From the NCBI GenBank assembly GCA_014898415.1, contig RCTD01000001.1, positions 2,914,001 through 2,978,000 of the forward strand: a stretch of 64,000 nucleotides of DNA. The letters run 5' to 3'. Shown here one piece after another: positions 33,399-46,700 of this stretch (its first letter is position 1; each line of letters starts with the position of its first letter). This stretch comes from Stromatinia cepivora. Its lineage: Eukaryota; Ascomycota; Leotiomycetes; Helotiales; Sclerotiniaceae. A program made the position numbers and the translations under genes. The notes below the pieces were generated by a model. That model did not search any database, was not told the origin of the DNA, and was given only the letters and a program-made list of their open reading frames with translations.

Positions 33399-34960
33399 CT
33401 ATTCCTCATCCTCCGGTTGCTCAAAAAGGAAATTGGCCGCCAATTCTTCATTCTTGTCGCATGCGAAATAAGCTTGAATTGCTTGATCTCTATTGAAACC
33501 GAGACGACATAACTACAAATAGTTAGTGGGATGAAAGAAATATAAAAGGACCGACATCTTACTCTTTCGATAGCCTCACGTTCCTCCTCTGAAACCTCAA
33601 TAGCTTGGGCTCCGGGTGGAAGTGGCGCATCGTCATCGGCATTCTCGCTCAAAAGTTGTAAGAATTGCTCTGGGTTGTGACTGATCAAAGTGGCCAATTG
33701 TGGGTTACCAGCTCCAACTTGTTGGAGAATTGGCTCAAGCATCTGAGGTTGTTGTTGAACGACTTGTCGAAGTTGTTGGAACTGGGGATTATTTCGGAGA
33801 AAATCGAGGTTACCGAGTCCTCCCGCTCCAGCTCCCGGAGCGGCCGCATTATCAGCTCCAGCTCGTCCACGAGCAGCTCCACCACGAGCAGCTCCACCAC
33901 GATTCCCAGCATTAGCTGCTGCTGCTGCAAAAAGATCGACCGGCTCATCCTCACCACCCGCAGCAGGTTGGGGTGGAGCTTGACCTGCGGCCGGTGCAGC
34001 TGGTGCAGCTTGTCGTTGTTCCTGAAGAAGGTTTTCTGGAATTCCCTATGTTATGATTAGTGATTGCCAACACTTCTAAAGCTAATGTTAACCTACAGTC
34101 AACAAGTATTCGATAGCACGCTCCGAATTGAAGAAAGCGGCACGCATAGCTAAATCGATTTGTGATCTCTCGAAACCCATAGCCTCCATTTCGGCAATTT
34201 GTGCTGAGCGCTCAGCTCCCATAGCAAGACCGGTAGTTTCATTTGATGGTGTGGCTTGAACAGATGGAACCGAGGCACCAGCCGGAGAAGGTGTAGCTGG
34301 AACAGCTGTGTTTGCAGTACTCGAAGAATGTGCGGGTGCGGCAGGTGGAGCGGGGGTAGCAGCTGTAGCTGGAGCAGGAGTTGATGGAGCTTTAGTCGCA
34401 GACGAGGATGCAGCTGGTGCAGCCTTGGGCTATAAAAAGTATTAGGGAAATGAGGAGAATATTGTTGAACCAGTACGAATATTTACCTTTGAAACCATAC
34501 AGACGATAAATCCCTTTTCCTCGATGTGATAGGACTCTACAGTGTTCGCATCTTGTAAAATTTTACCTACATATGTGGTTAGTAAGACGTGCGCCAATAA
34601 CCTTTAACCAGCCATGAACATCTGCGCCTGAATCCAAAGCATACCAGAATAGATCAACTTTTGTTGCGACGCTTCCCATCCCTTCTCCTTTGAAATCTTG
34701 TTCTTAACATCAGAGATCTGTGTTATATGGGTTAGCTATTATTCGACTGATAGGTATGACGCAGCGATAGTGGTAGGATGAAATAATATCGAGGTTCAAG
34801 CAAATCGGGTACATACAAGCTCGGTAGGTTCAGCCTCGATGACGAATTTCGCCTGCTTCAAGTCCTGAATGAGATCAACAGTAATTAGTATATAAAGTGG
34901 TTAAATCTTTGATGGGCGAGGAGGCAAGAAGTAACAATATACCTTGAAAGTCAACTTCAT
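33399..34960 (-). CDS. rad23: UV excision repair protein Rad23
   Basis: Seven exons on the minus strand (34960-34943, 34864-34817, 34717-34645, 34566-34487, 34429-34097, 34045-33563, 33512-33399) give 382 residues, with all junctions phase-compatible. Domain order is that of Rad23: N-terminal ubiquitin-like domain (1-73, MKLTFKDLKQAKF ... LIYSGKILQD), an Ala/Pro-rich linker, UBA1 (about 143-187, [19 protein letters not shown]), an XPC/Rad4-binding domain (about 264-320, [18 protein letters not shown]) and C-terminal UBA2 (about 335-377, [18 protein letters not shown]). Rad23 partners Rad4 in nucleotide-excision repair and shuttles ubiquitinated proteins to the proteasome. The 18-nt first exon and intron-dense 5' half are typical of the gene. 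An Arg/Gly/Ala run ([14 protein letters not shown]) lies between UBA1 and the XPC-binding domain. Confidence 0.97.
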
Positions 34961-36025
34961 ATTGGCGATTTTAAAAATGCGACTGTGATGACGATTGATA
35001 GATAGGTATGCCGTGAGACGTTGAAGAAGTTGTTATGTTAAAGTAATAGAGGGGGTATCAAATCAGATATTGAAGTTTTCAATAAAGGTTTAGTAAAATG
35101 TTATATTGGGAAATGTTGTAATGGGGAGTTTTGCGTTTGTTTCTTGATAGAAAGAACTTTGGAGGGTTTTAATAAAAGAATCTTGGTAGAATAAGTTAGT
35201 TACAACCTCATCGCTTGCACACGGACCATGTTAGTGGCGTGAATGGATTAGCGCCAGGCTACAGTTTAGTCGTACATCATATTCTTTGCTGTACAATGGC
35301 TCAAGGCTGTGCTAATACGTACCTACCTATATAAGATTACAAGAAATATACCTAATACAATCAAATCCAAGACTTTCAATTATTGAATAACAAAACCTCA
35401 ATCTTCAACCCTTCCACCAAGAACTTCTTCATCTATTTGCCCACTGCCCATTTGCCCACTGCCCACTGCCCACTGCCCACTGCCCACTGCCCTCTACACC
35501 CATATATAAAAAAAATAATAAAAAAATCTTTCACCGATAAACACAAATTACACTTTCAGCCAAAAGGCCAAAAGGAAAATCTACCTACCTAGGAATGATG
35601 TGGCATAACTATTACGTGCGGGGTCGAGTTCTTCTTCAATCTTCAGTCTTCAGCCTCGCCTTTGACAGCTAGCTAATGACTAACTAAAGGAATCCGACTT
35701 GAATAAGGTTACGCCACACCAATATTCACAGCATTCACAGCGACAAAACAAACTAAACCATACTATTCAAAACAATTCATCGAGTTCGTTAAGATTTAAG
35801 GTATATCTAAGATTCCAAAACCAATGCCACGCTAATATATCAAAAATGGTATCTCTTTCATCATGAACAATTCCATACCCCGCATTATTTGACTAAAGAA
35901 ATTCGTTCGGCTTTTGACCGGCCACTTTTCCATCCCTTCCCCTCCATAGAAACCCTTACCAAACATTATTTTGATTACCCCAACTCCCCATTTCCAATAG
36001 CCCAATATTCCCATCGTATCGCCCT
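34961..36025. other. Intergenic, no gene seen
   Basis: Promoter of RAD23 and 3' flank of the four-span membrane protein. It contains a TGCCCAC repeat and an AT-rich centre. No coding feature is supported. Confidence 0.55.
35437..35492. repeat. (CTGCCCA)n 7-bp repeat
   Basis: About seven copies of CTGCCCA with one TTTGCCCA variant interrupting the start. Confidence 0.85.
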
Positions 36026-37444
36026 TCATACTTTGCTCAGAGATGTTGCTTTTTTGCGATTGTACTCGGACATACTGGATCGCGGTCCAGCTCCTAATAT
36101 CCATTCCGGTATAGGTGGTGTTAGGCTACGCTCGCCCTCGGCTTCCTGGGATAATCCCATGTCCTCCTCTTCTATCGCTCGTCGGATGCTGTCCAAACTG
36201 GGGTTATGCATGAGTGGAGGCAGACTTTCGCTTCTTAATCGATTTATTGAACGAATACTGTGAACATCCGATAACGTAATTGATCCAGCTCCCAGAGCAG
36301 CTGTGATAATTGTTTCGGCGGTTGCGGCCGGTGCTGGACCAGGAGAGTCGGATCTAAATAAAGGATGGATGTTTTCTTCATTTGTATTCTCAGGACTCAT
36401 CGCCCCAGTCCTCGCTCGATAGACAGACTTCCCACTCCTGATACTCCCGGCTGGACTATAACTTCCACTCCTTGCTGGCCTTGGTGGTTCAAGATCTAAC
36501 GGGAAACCTGGACTAGGACTTCTACTGCCAGTGGGACTAGCAGGAATTGTTTCAAGAAATCTTGGAGGGCTAGGTGAAGCTGATTCGATGACTTGTCTAG
36601 ATTGCGCATCTACACCCGATGTATTCCATGAATCAAAGTCGTCCTCGATCGATACAATCGTTTCGCGCTGAGCCGAATCAATAGAAGGTGCTCGAAAATT
36701 GTTACTGCGTTGACTGTTGGAATGGATAAGTCGAGTCTTCGAAGTGATTGGGCGTACAACATTAGATATTGACGATCGAATCGAACCCATCGATCGCTTT
36801 GGATCTGATCCTGAGCGGGACCTTACACTAGTTGACCATTGACTCTTTTCTATTGAGCTGTTTCTCTCATAATCGTATCCTTCGTGTACGCTTTGAGGTT
36901 GTGACCTTTGCTGCATTTCTGACGAAGTGTGTCGTTCTGATTCGGTGATATATGGTTGAATCTGTTGATGAAAGTCTTTTCTTTGAATGACCACCAAACA
37001 AATGAGAAATATGGCTTGTGAAGCCAACGATATCGACCAGATAACAAATCCACCCATCGTCATCGATTGCGCTTGGGAGGAAAGAATCTTCATTGGAAGC
37101 AAAGACAAATCCTGTCTCATAAAGCACAATGATAATGCTGTAGCTATTGCCGATAATATGGTGAATACGGAGGTGAGTCCCGCAAAAAGATATATTCGTA
37201 GTCGTCCATTTCCACGGTCTTGAATGTGGTTTTGATACCTGATTTGTCTGATCACCAGTAGCACAAGTAATGCTTCTGTGACAACTCCAAGACCAGACGC
37301 GATGTAAGATGATACGCTTGCTTTATTTGGCGTATGATGTTTCGAAATGGTGACTGAAAAGATGATGTTAAAGGTAAGCATGACAGTTTCACTTGCCAAT
37401 GCTAGAAAGCCTAAACTCAAGGGCAATACTTTCGAGGTTGTCAT
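36026..37444 (-). CDS. Hypothetical four-span membrane protein with long Ser/Pro tail
   Basis: Intact single-exon frame of 472 residues, not recognised. Four hydrophobic segments lie in the first third: about 8-30 (LSLGFLALASETVMLTFNII), 45-66 (SGLGVVTEALLVLLVI), 83-107 (IYLFAGLTSVFTILSAIATAL) and 128-153 (GFVIWSISLASQAIFLICLVV). The remaining about 310 residues are hydrophilic, rich in Ser, Arg and Pro, with many SP and RSxS sites, so probably a cytosolic phosphorylated tail. There is no cleavable signal peptide. The ATG is followed directly by the first span, with no upstream in-frame alternative nearby. The C-terminus ends EYNRKKATSLSKV. It may belong to a fungus-specific family. Confidence 0.75.
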   Translation of the reverse strand: MTTSKVLPLSLGFLALASETVMLTFNIIFSVTISKHHTPNKASVSSYIASGLGVVTEALLVLLVIRQIRYQNHIQDRGNGRLRIYLFAGLTSVFTILSAIATALSLCFMRQDLSLLPMKILSSQAQSMTMGGFVIWSISLASQAIFLICLVVIQRKDFHQQIQPYITESERHTSSEMQQRSQPQSVHEGYDYERNSSIEKSQWSTSVRSRSGSDPKRSMGSIRSSISNVVRPITSKTRLIHSNSQRSNNFRAPSIDSAQRETIVSIEDDFDSWNTSGVDAQSRQVIESASPSPPRFLETIPASPTGSRSPSPGFPLDLEPPRPARSGSYSPAGSIRSGKSVYRARTGAMSPENTNEENIHPLFRSDSPGPAPAATAETIITAALGAGSITLSDVHSIRSINRLRSESLPPLMHNPSLDSIRRAIEEEDMGLSQEAEGERSLTPPIPEWILGAGPRSSMSEYNRKKATSLSKV

Positions 37445-39052
37445 GATGTCGATTTGCTAAACGAGGGAAGCCGTGGCGTTACTGAAGTGATAGCATACGT
37501 GGTATGGTGCGGCAACAAGAATATAAAGCCTCAGAGAGGTAGCAATGGATGGCGGCGTTAGGGATGCGACGTCGAAATAGATGAGATTAATGAATGAAAA
37601 GAAGACAAACAACTCTCACAGAGATGACTATTCTCAGTACACACGACGAGAGTGTTTAGGAAGTCTGGCTCGATGACTGGGCGATGAAGGAATCGGATTC
37701 GGAATTAAAAGGCTCCTTTCTATTTCTTCTTCTTCACGTACTATTCATCCAGTCTTTGACCAAGGTTGTACGTACGGCGTATTACCCAAAACGAGTGTAT
37801 GGACAGTATGTTGTGTATCCAGACCTTGTCTCAAGCTGATGGTTCCGAGGCCACACCAAGTTTTACTTTGGTTGCGTGCTTTCACCTCCTCGTTTTCTCG
37901 CACCCAATCTTTTTACTTCGCCGATTGATCTGATATGATGGAAGGCAAAGATAATCTAGGAAGATAATGTATCGAAAATTCCACGCAGTACGCAGGACGG
38001 GATCGTGATGTAAAGTTACTTTAAAAGAATGTCGGAAAAGGTTGTGGAAGGTGTTGTGTACGATGTATATCTGATCTGTTTGCTAGGAGCTATGCTTGGT
38101 AACTAGCTAATCCTGCATGGATGAATGTCTGTGTCTGGGAAATATTGCGGTGCATTAAGCTTGGGAGAATCCGTGAGCATGGATTGGGTGAGCTTCGGCA
38201 ACTTGCAGGATGATGATATGATATGCAGGTGGGTAGGCAGATCAGTAAATGCAGCAGGCAATGCGGTACTCTCTGTCGTAGAATTTAATTTTGGATATTT
38301 TTGAAGTTGTGTCGCAAGAATATCTGCAAAGATAGAGGGTCAAAACGTGGGATCTATTTTTTCGAAATGGAATCTTTGCACGTGGTTGCACAGGGAACTT
38401 TTTTTTGTGATTTTCGTTTCGTAGTCGTTTTGTTTAGGGAAAAGAAAGGAAGGGAGGGAATTCGGAAAAAAACGGTTTGCGGGATTCGGGATTCGTTGCT
38501 CGTTGCGTTGATGACGGACGGGATAAAAGGTTGTTGGGTGGAGTTATATCGAATTGTATTTCGAATATAATATATTTTCCAATACCGAGCCTGGTTCCAA
38601 GGTTCCTTACGGATGTACTGGGATTATGCCGAATAAAGTTTTTTCCCTGCAGCTGATTTGCTTCTTATTTACTTTTGGAATCTTTTTGGATGGGGCCGGT
38701 AGGGTGTGCTCGTCTCGTGTTGTTTCGCTCGTAGGGCGAGGCGGGGACGTGTGGATTGAATGTACTGGAGCTGGACTCCTGGGGGTGCACAAACTTTTTT
38801 CCCCCTGTTTTGGAATTGGCGAGACGAGGGTCTAGAATGAAGGGGTAAGGGAGGGAATTGATTGTTCGGTGAGGAAAGCTTATAGATTTCTCGAATAATG
38901 AAAATGAATGTTTTGAAGGGGAAAAAAATAAATAAATGGAGCTCTTGACGTCGTTCTTCTCTTTATTAGAATTATTCTTCTTCTTTTTGGGGATTGTTTG
39001 CGAAAGGATGGTGGGAGTAAATGAATGTTGTTCTCCACAATATGTTGAATGT

Positions 39053-39084
39053 TTGGGTTCTGGGTTCTGGGTTCTGGGTTTTGG
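39053..39084. repeat. (GGGTTCT)n repeat
   Basis: Four copies of a 7-bp unit, the last one altered to GGGTTTT. Confidence 0.75.
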
Positions 39085-40280
39085 ATTTGTGGTAGTGCCG
39101 TTGCTATGCTATGTATATGTGTGTAAATATTCATCGACCTATCAAAATGGAGTTTTTCCACGATTGAAAATCAAGATATCTTAACTCCACGCGACCGGAT
39201 CGAATGTTGTAAAAATCGTCAATTGAAAATCAAATGTCGTATATCTCTTCGGTACGGAGGAGAAGAGGAGGAATCAAATCAATGAGAAATAAAGAAATGA
39301 GGGATCATTCTTCAGACGATAATATGATATTAGGATGGAAAAAGCAACGGTGAAGCTTTCTCTTGTTGACTTTTCACTCTTTTCACGCGTCGCTCGTGGA
39401 AATTTAGCTAATTCGTCGCGTTTATCTTTAGGGCGGTATTGTGTATGTATGTATGTATACCAGGACTAGGGTCGCATGTCATGTATAGATGCAAAGACGG
39501 ACGGGATTGGATATCAAAAGCCCTAAATAAAAAAATGCAAATGGCCAAGAGGCAGGATGAGTTGCGGAAAGGAAAGAAGTAAATGTAAAGTGCAAGGTGC
39601 TTGTTTGATAGCTGGGATATGGATGGCTCGTAAACAACGACCGCAATGTGTAGGCTATGAAGCAATAATGATGCGGGGAAGACTATAAATGATATTGATA
39701 AATTTTTTATTTTTTTTCGATTTTGGGGAAATTATGTGTTGGGCGGCCAATAGGAAGATGAGGAGGGGAAATCCGGAGGATGATGAAGCTAAGGAAGGTA
39801 AGAAAGCTGCCTGCTTTGATTGTTGTTGTGGTGGTGAGTGAGATATTGATTTTGATACCTATCTCATGATGCTTGAAATTTAGGGCCGATTTCGTTTAAA
39901 ATGATCATTTTCGAACAGACTTTGAGGATACGTGGAGGGGTAAACTCTTTTTTTGGGTCTGTATGTATGGATGTGGATGTGCGATTGTATCGAGTTGATG
40001 AATTTCAATCTAGTATCTCGAATTCCAGAGTAACGTGGTGGTTGACTTTTTTGATAATTTCCACGACTTTTCTTTCGTAATTTTATTCAATATTATATAT
40101 ATATGCCGGTCTGAATGTATATGTGACGATGCGTGAAAGCATGCGGACAAGAATATCTTTTCCAGATTAGATGCAATGGAGATCAGATTATTCAAAGATG
40201 GAGAGAAGAGACGAGAGCAAGAAGGTGAATGTTTTTGTTTGGATATCATCTGTGTGTTTGAACTTTTTCTCTATTTACAG

Positions 40281-40312
40281 TCTGTCACCGTCTGTCACCG
40301 TCTGTCACCGTC
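40281..40312. repeat. 10-bp (TCTGTCACCG)3 repeat
   Basis: Three perfect tandem copies followed by the start of a fourth. Confidence 0.85.
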
Positions 40313-43300
40313 TTGCGTGAATGGATACGATGTCGTGGTGTACTTATTGTACTTTGGCATGATGATCGTATGGATATTTATTCCCTGTTCTGTTGACAAC
40401 TTAGCTTGGGTATGTACTATTAGCTAATGGATATTGGTTTGCAAAATAGGAGTATGAAGGGTATGGGTATGGCATAATACATGTTTGAGAGAATTAATGC
40501 TGGGTATATCTGGTATATGGCTAACATATTTGGAAGGGGAAATTCTTAGGTTGAATAGGTACTTAGTACTTCAGTAGTTGGGGGATTTGTAAGGAAAGAA
40601 AAGAAATACTTATTGTCGTGTGTTTACCTTTTAGGGAAGTGAAAGCTACCTATCTATCCAATGGTGGGCATTAATCAGTAATCGTTGTATCTGTGCGTAT
40701 ATCCTCCATGAGAAAATTAGCGGTAACGTTACCGGAATCCTTCACGATTGGTTCAAAAAATCATAGGAAGCTTTTGATCTCGCTCTATTGTGTATATGAG
40801 CCTTATGAATAAGAGTTTTCGTAAAAGGATTACCAGGTTAAAGTTAGTATGTAAGGGTCGTCCTATCCAAAGCATTCGTACCTGCATTTAAGCTGCTGCA
40901 GCTTGTGAGTCCAAGAAAAGAGTGGACAATCTCTTTTTCCTCGTGGGGCGAAAACTTGATGTTGAATATTGATGGGGCTACATAATATATATATATATAT
41001 ACGTAATGTAAGACATTTTTGACTCATATATTGCCGAATAGATATTGAACTGTTCCCCCCAAAATCTCGAATCTTGAAGATTTTGATGAAATTAGAACTC
41101 TGAAGTTTTTGAAACTTTTGGATTTTCTTTCAATGAATTCAGAATAGTCTTAGAATAGATTTCGAAATAAAATATTAATGATTTTGAATGATTTCTATTA
41201 GAAAACCGAAATTTATAATATTTTATCTATTTGGTTTTCATCAAATAAATTTTCAATCAGCATGATGATACTATTGGTCAAAGCCCCTGTCTATGGGGCA
41301 AGCACGGCGTGTTTTACAATACTTCGTATATTACGATTGCGAAACGACGAGACCAACTAAAGTAGAGCATTGTACGCATTTTCATAAGGATGAAAGTTTG
41401 AAGGGGAAGGGTGTTCAGATGATTGATCGACAGGTTGAAAAAGCCCCGAGAGTTCTCTAAACTTTATAAACGACGAAAATAAACAACTCTCAACTCGCAC
41501 AGTCATCTAATCAGATTTTCTTCAATAAGTAGGTATGTAACATAGTATATAAATTACTCTTAGGACAGGAAACTCGAGGGCTCCAATTGGTAAGATCGTC
41601 ATGGTTCGTTCGTGTAAGCTTGGTACACCTCGCCGTTCAAAATGCAGATGAGGTGAAAATAAATTAAATCTTACCTACTTTTAGGTACCTAGCTAAGCTA
41701 TACAGCAGGCTCTTCAGCAAGATCGATCCGTCAATCTTGTAACCAATACCCGTTTCTAACATTCTATCAACCACGGGTACCTCCATTTCTCCATCTCACG
41801 ACAGGAAAACTCTGCCATGATCGATTCATCTGCAATCAAACCACCATGTTCCCTAACTTCTCTTCAATATACTTGGCACAGTTCCAATGTTTCTAATTAA
41901 TATCTCATCATCGTACTTCTCATAATGCCCATCAAAAGTTCTGGGTTCATTTGTATCAAAGTATTTGACAAGGACATTCCCTACGTTTAATTCTAGGCCG
42001 TTCATCTATCTAGCTCTTCATTCCTCTTCACGTTTACTTGGCAACGGGATGTTCTAGTAGAAAGTCTATCCCTGCCTGGCCTTTCTCGGATCTTATTTCC
42101 AACGAGATTGGTATATATATTAGACAATGCTGATGATGTTATATTTTCCTAGATATAGGATGGGTTTCTTTTTAATTTCCTCACTCATGTCATATTTACT
42201 CCGTAATGATGTTCAATTTACATAACTGTTACTAACAGCTAGCTACCTAGCTACCGAACATTCCGAAACGTTCTCAATATCTACCTAGTATCCATCTGTA
42301 GGTGACATGATGTAACCAATCAAGATCCTTAAATATAACCTGGGTAGGTACGAAGTGTATGAAGTTAAGAAACAGAGTAACATCGGCGACCCCCCAAGCA
42401 AGAAGAATATTACCCGAAAATCAACAATTCAGCCCTGAACCCCATGAAAAATTGTGTGTATGTACTCTATACAGTGTATGCACTCCGTAAAAGCCCTGTC
42501 CTGTATTTTATCACCTGTACTGATAGCTTTCCGTCTTTTTAAACATACCGTACACGGAGTATTTGAATCTAGGCACAGAAAAACTCAAAGTTGCTATGGG
42601 TCCCGGGGCAATTAACCCCATGCCAACCTTACCAGACACCTGGTCCAAAGATTACAAAGAACACATTATTCATTGCTCCGACTCGTTACTCTTTACTCAT
42701 TACTCGTACTCGCATATTCATTACAAAGTATATCCACATCCAAACCCACATATAGATACGCATCCGATATCGCATATCGCATATGAGATCTCATATCAAT
42801 CGCAAACCGGTACCTGCTCATACTGGTGTACCTAGCTTAGGGGAGAAGTGAAAATCCCCGAGCCCTAAATACTCACTCTCTCGGGTAAGCCTGCTTGGCT
42901 TTGGAAATGGCTTTGGAATTTACACTGAACGCTCGGCACCCAGTAGATATCGATATATATATATAGATTTTTCGATGATGGGGTTTGCTTCGTTAAGGTT
43001 AAGGGACTGGGCACAGACTACCTACTTCCTCAAACATGAAACAACGGGAGCGTCTGAAATGGCTGTGGAACGCTTCCCCCATTATCACCCAAAGCCTTTT
43101 TATGAGCTTATGTAATTAAAGTTCATGAATTATATAAGCAACATTACCGAATAACCCACTCACGGTAGCTTATATAATGAGTTTCAGTAGAACACTCTTT
43201 TCAACCAACCACATTCGAAATCAATCATTTAAACTCTGGGCACTGTACTATCCAATATTCATGATTGGGTAGTGTATTCAAAATAATAAAAATATCATGA

Positions 43301-43585
43301 TTGGTGCTTGGTTCAATTGAAGATTGAGGTTCAGGCCTTGAATCACTGATATTATAGGGCCTTCGGGGCCTGTGGGTGGTGGTGTAAGTACAAGAAAAAG
43401 TAACGATTCTGGCAGGTGGTAATATTCGAAAAATATCGGAATATCAGACAGACTTTGCTTGATTGGGTTAGGGGCTTGGCGCTCCACAACCACTTCAGAC
43501 ACAACGATGATGACGGACAACGATGACTAGGTTACAATTAAGAAAGTAAAATTCTTAAAATACAACTCCTTGATCTATTGTTTTA

Positions 43586-43781
43586 GAAAATTCGACCAAG
43601 CTAAGCAGGGATGCTTAATTTTAGCACCAATTAGATCGTTTTTTACTGGGGAAATTCTGAGGCTCTTCCTGAATTTTCTACTGAGATCTCAGGCATTAGA
43701 TGATTAATCCATCGACGAGCGAATCAAAACAGTTCCGAGCACCTTAAATTAAGCATCCTTGCTTAGCTTGGTCGAATTTTC
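43586..43781. mobile_element. MITE-like fold-back element with 36-bp terminal inverted repeats
   Basis: The left arm 43586-43621 (starting GAAAATTCGACCAAGC) is the reverse complement of 43746-43781 with one mismatch in 36 positions. The 124-bp interior has no open frame. Size (196 bp), AT-rich interior and near-perfect arms fit a miniature inverted-repeat transposable element. I could not define a clear target-site duplication, so the superfamily is unknown. The alternative is a long hairpin transcript. Confidence 0.65.
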
Positions 43782-46700
43782 CAATACTGATACACCGGTA
43801 TTCTCAAAACGATACGACTTTTAAATTGGTAGCATTATCGCATTGTCGTCGGTATTATTATATTCCTGTTACATTTTTACCCATGAATAGTAGTAATATT
43901 CATGCTTATGCTTATGCTTGCTTATATCTACCCTCTCATCAAAAATTCGAAATCAAAACGGCCCGCTCCCATTCTTATTTCCTTTTTTTCTTCTATGACA
44001 ACGGTTGAATATCACCCATTTTCCCCTTTCATCTTCATCCCTCCTGCGGTAAGTACCGATACCCTGTGCGGTGCGGTGCGGTGAACCCTTTCCATCGGTA
44101 TCGTTTTCCTTCTTTAGAATAGAATACCTGCCTACCTGCCCAGTCAGTGCATCATGGCGCTCGGGGCGTAGAAAAATTGCATGGCTTTATTGAGAAGAAT
44201 TTTTACTGGGGCGTCAAGGCTGGAGAATGTGGAAATGGCTTTTTGCCCTTCTAGGGGCGCCTTCTAGGTGGGTGCGTTGATGATGTCCAGGCAGGCGTAT
44301 CTTTGGGTTTGCCCCTGTTTCTCGTGGCTTATTTTATTGCTCTCAGTCCAGCCTACTCTTAAGACTCTGGCTGCTATCACTTTTTACCTTTGAAATGGCT
44401 GTTTGGAATCTATTTTGTGGTGTTGCGAATTGCTCTTCACTGTCAGGTAGTTCATCTGAGATGGTGGAGAGATATTCTGAGGGATTCTAGATGTTGTCAA
44501 ATGTTGTTAAATCATCATAGCTTAGTAATTCTGGAGTATTAGTGGTCTCCTGTCTCCTTAGGACCAAGACAAGTCTTTAGGTATCTTGTAAGTAACAATT
44601 TTGCCCAAGATTATGTGGACAAAGAAAAGAGCTCCTCACAAACTTGCTAGAATTGCCACTGCTAATTAGTGTATTGGTCCATTATCTTGCTGAGTGCAGT
44701 TCTTTCGATGTGTGGTCACACACTTCTTGTCCTCTCTGACTTTAAAATTACTTTGTCGCCAGAGATAATTCTGTTAGCAGTAGGCCAGCAACGGTTTGGT
44801 AAATTAATCTGCTCAATTATGAGGAATCAAGTACGTATTCCCAGGAGTCAGTGACTTTCGATGAGATATTTCATATTGATTGTTCTTACAGCACAGAATC
44901 GAGTGTCTGTCACAGGGTATGCTGCAGGGGTATTACAAAGGCATCAATGAAGGCATTCCCATTTCATAATTTTTGAGATTTTGCGATTCCTATGAGAGCT
45001 AGCCTGACTGATAGCCAATGAGTCCATGTCAAATCGTTACATAATAAATTCGGCTCTGTTGAATGAAACATTGAGTCAAGCCTCTTTCCAGCTGTAGAAG
45101 GAACTCAAAGGACAATTAACACTGCATATTCCACACCCTTAAGCATTTTGAATCGTAGTAGAATGAAGAAAACCAACATGACTTAGGTGGATATTCTTCT
45201 TGTCATCATGGCCTACTTTCCGCTTTTTGGAACTTCAAAGAATGGTATAAAGAAATTTCTACATTTAAAGCGAGCAGAAGCTCTACAGTTTAATTCTTTA
45301 CCAATTCAATTTCCTGGAGAATTTGGAAGGTTGAATTCGGGTTCCTCTTCAGAGTACTCGATCAAACTTTTCGAATTATCCTCCCACTGCAGCCATCCTT
45401 ACTCAACACATAACGCATTCCAATACATCTCCCAAATCATCCACCATTCAAACAACAGCTAGCAAAGATGTTCCCAGCTCCTACATGCGTAAACTGTTAT
45501 CAATATCGCACAAATAACATAGGGCCAAGATTCCAAGAGCGTGACAGCAATGGCATTGTATGCAATGTCTATGTGAATCCCCTTCTGATTCCAGCCAGGT
45601 ACAGGTATATAATCGGGTGCAACTATCTTATGAAAAAAGTGTTGATGCTAATGAGAAATGATAGCATTCCTTGGTGGGAGCGCAGTCCTCAAATGGCGCT
45701 GCCTGTGCCCGCCGCCGCCCTCCCGCTGCCTGTGCCTGCTGCCGCCCTCGCACCGCAAACCCCACTTGGGGCTACTGGCTAGCGAAGAATTTGGGACAGT
45801 CGTCGAATGAGAAGGAGACTCTGAGTTACTGGTTAGCGAAGGGTCGGGCCTGTACAGCAGTATTGTCTGAAGTGTAGGAGTTCTTAGAAATTGCAAAACC
45901 TCATAAGATGTAGGAACTGGGTTGTCTCAATCGCAAAAAAGAAAAAAAAAGTTTTTCCATTTCCATTTTTACATGATGATTCAGACCATATCTTTCGCAT
46001 TTATTTTCACTGCAGCATCCTGCATTGCTATTTACCTAAAATAAAAGTTTGGTAGTCAGTGTCTTGATTCAATATTTATATATACAATATTCCCTTTGTG
46101 CCTAGTTTAGTGCAATCAGTCATTTCCCATCACCTTATTCATACAGGCATACTGGTCCGCCATCGAAAATATCAGATATAGTGTCAGAACCTTAGAGAAA
46201 TAGAAGCAGACGCTTCCGGGCAGGCAGCTCTAAAATAGTCTCAGGCAATGTTATACTTCTCCCCTCCTTAGAATTCCCTTTCTCAACCTCTTTTTTTTTC
46301 TTGTCTCTTTTCTACTTTTGAATATTTGAAATATGGTATTCTCTTTTAATTTAAAAATAGAAGAGAGTATATTATAGTGATGTTTTGAGGTGATGAATAC
46401 ATAAGGAAATTCTTTTTTGATATTGTTTAGTACTAATAAGAATCACATCATTTCAATTTCAATTTCGATTTCTATTTTAAATATTATAGCTTTTCAAATG
46501 ATTTCATTTTAAATATAAAGTATATCAAAAATTTGAATATTTCAGGCATTTTCTAAATCCAATTTCGAATTTTCTATTTTCATCCCTTTTTCCTACTTCT
46601 CTTCTTTCATTCCTGATGTCGATTCAAACATCTTCTTCTCATTCCTACACGGAAAAAAAAATCAACCACTTCCTTCCGCTCCTGACAATGAGCACCATGG
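43782..46700. other. Gene-free stretch before the tandem duplication
   Basis: No supported gene. The only compositional landmark is a short GC-rich patch at about 45690-45765. From 46260 the sequence becomes strongly AT-rich with poly-T and AATTTCGATTT-like motifs, leading into the duplicated segment. Confidence 0.5.

Larger units (their letters stand above)
37445..43585. other. Long gene-free stretch
   Basis: More than 6 kb without a coding sequence I can support. The first kilobase is the promoter of the membrane protein. Further on there are short repeats (39053-39084, 40281-40312), an (AT)n tract near 40987-41001, several TACCTAGGTA-type motifs and purine-rich runs. Scattered frames of 60-93 codons have no family features. 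A long non-coding RNA or unrecognised small gene cannot be excluded. Confidence 0.5.
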
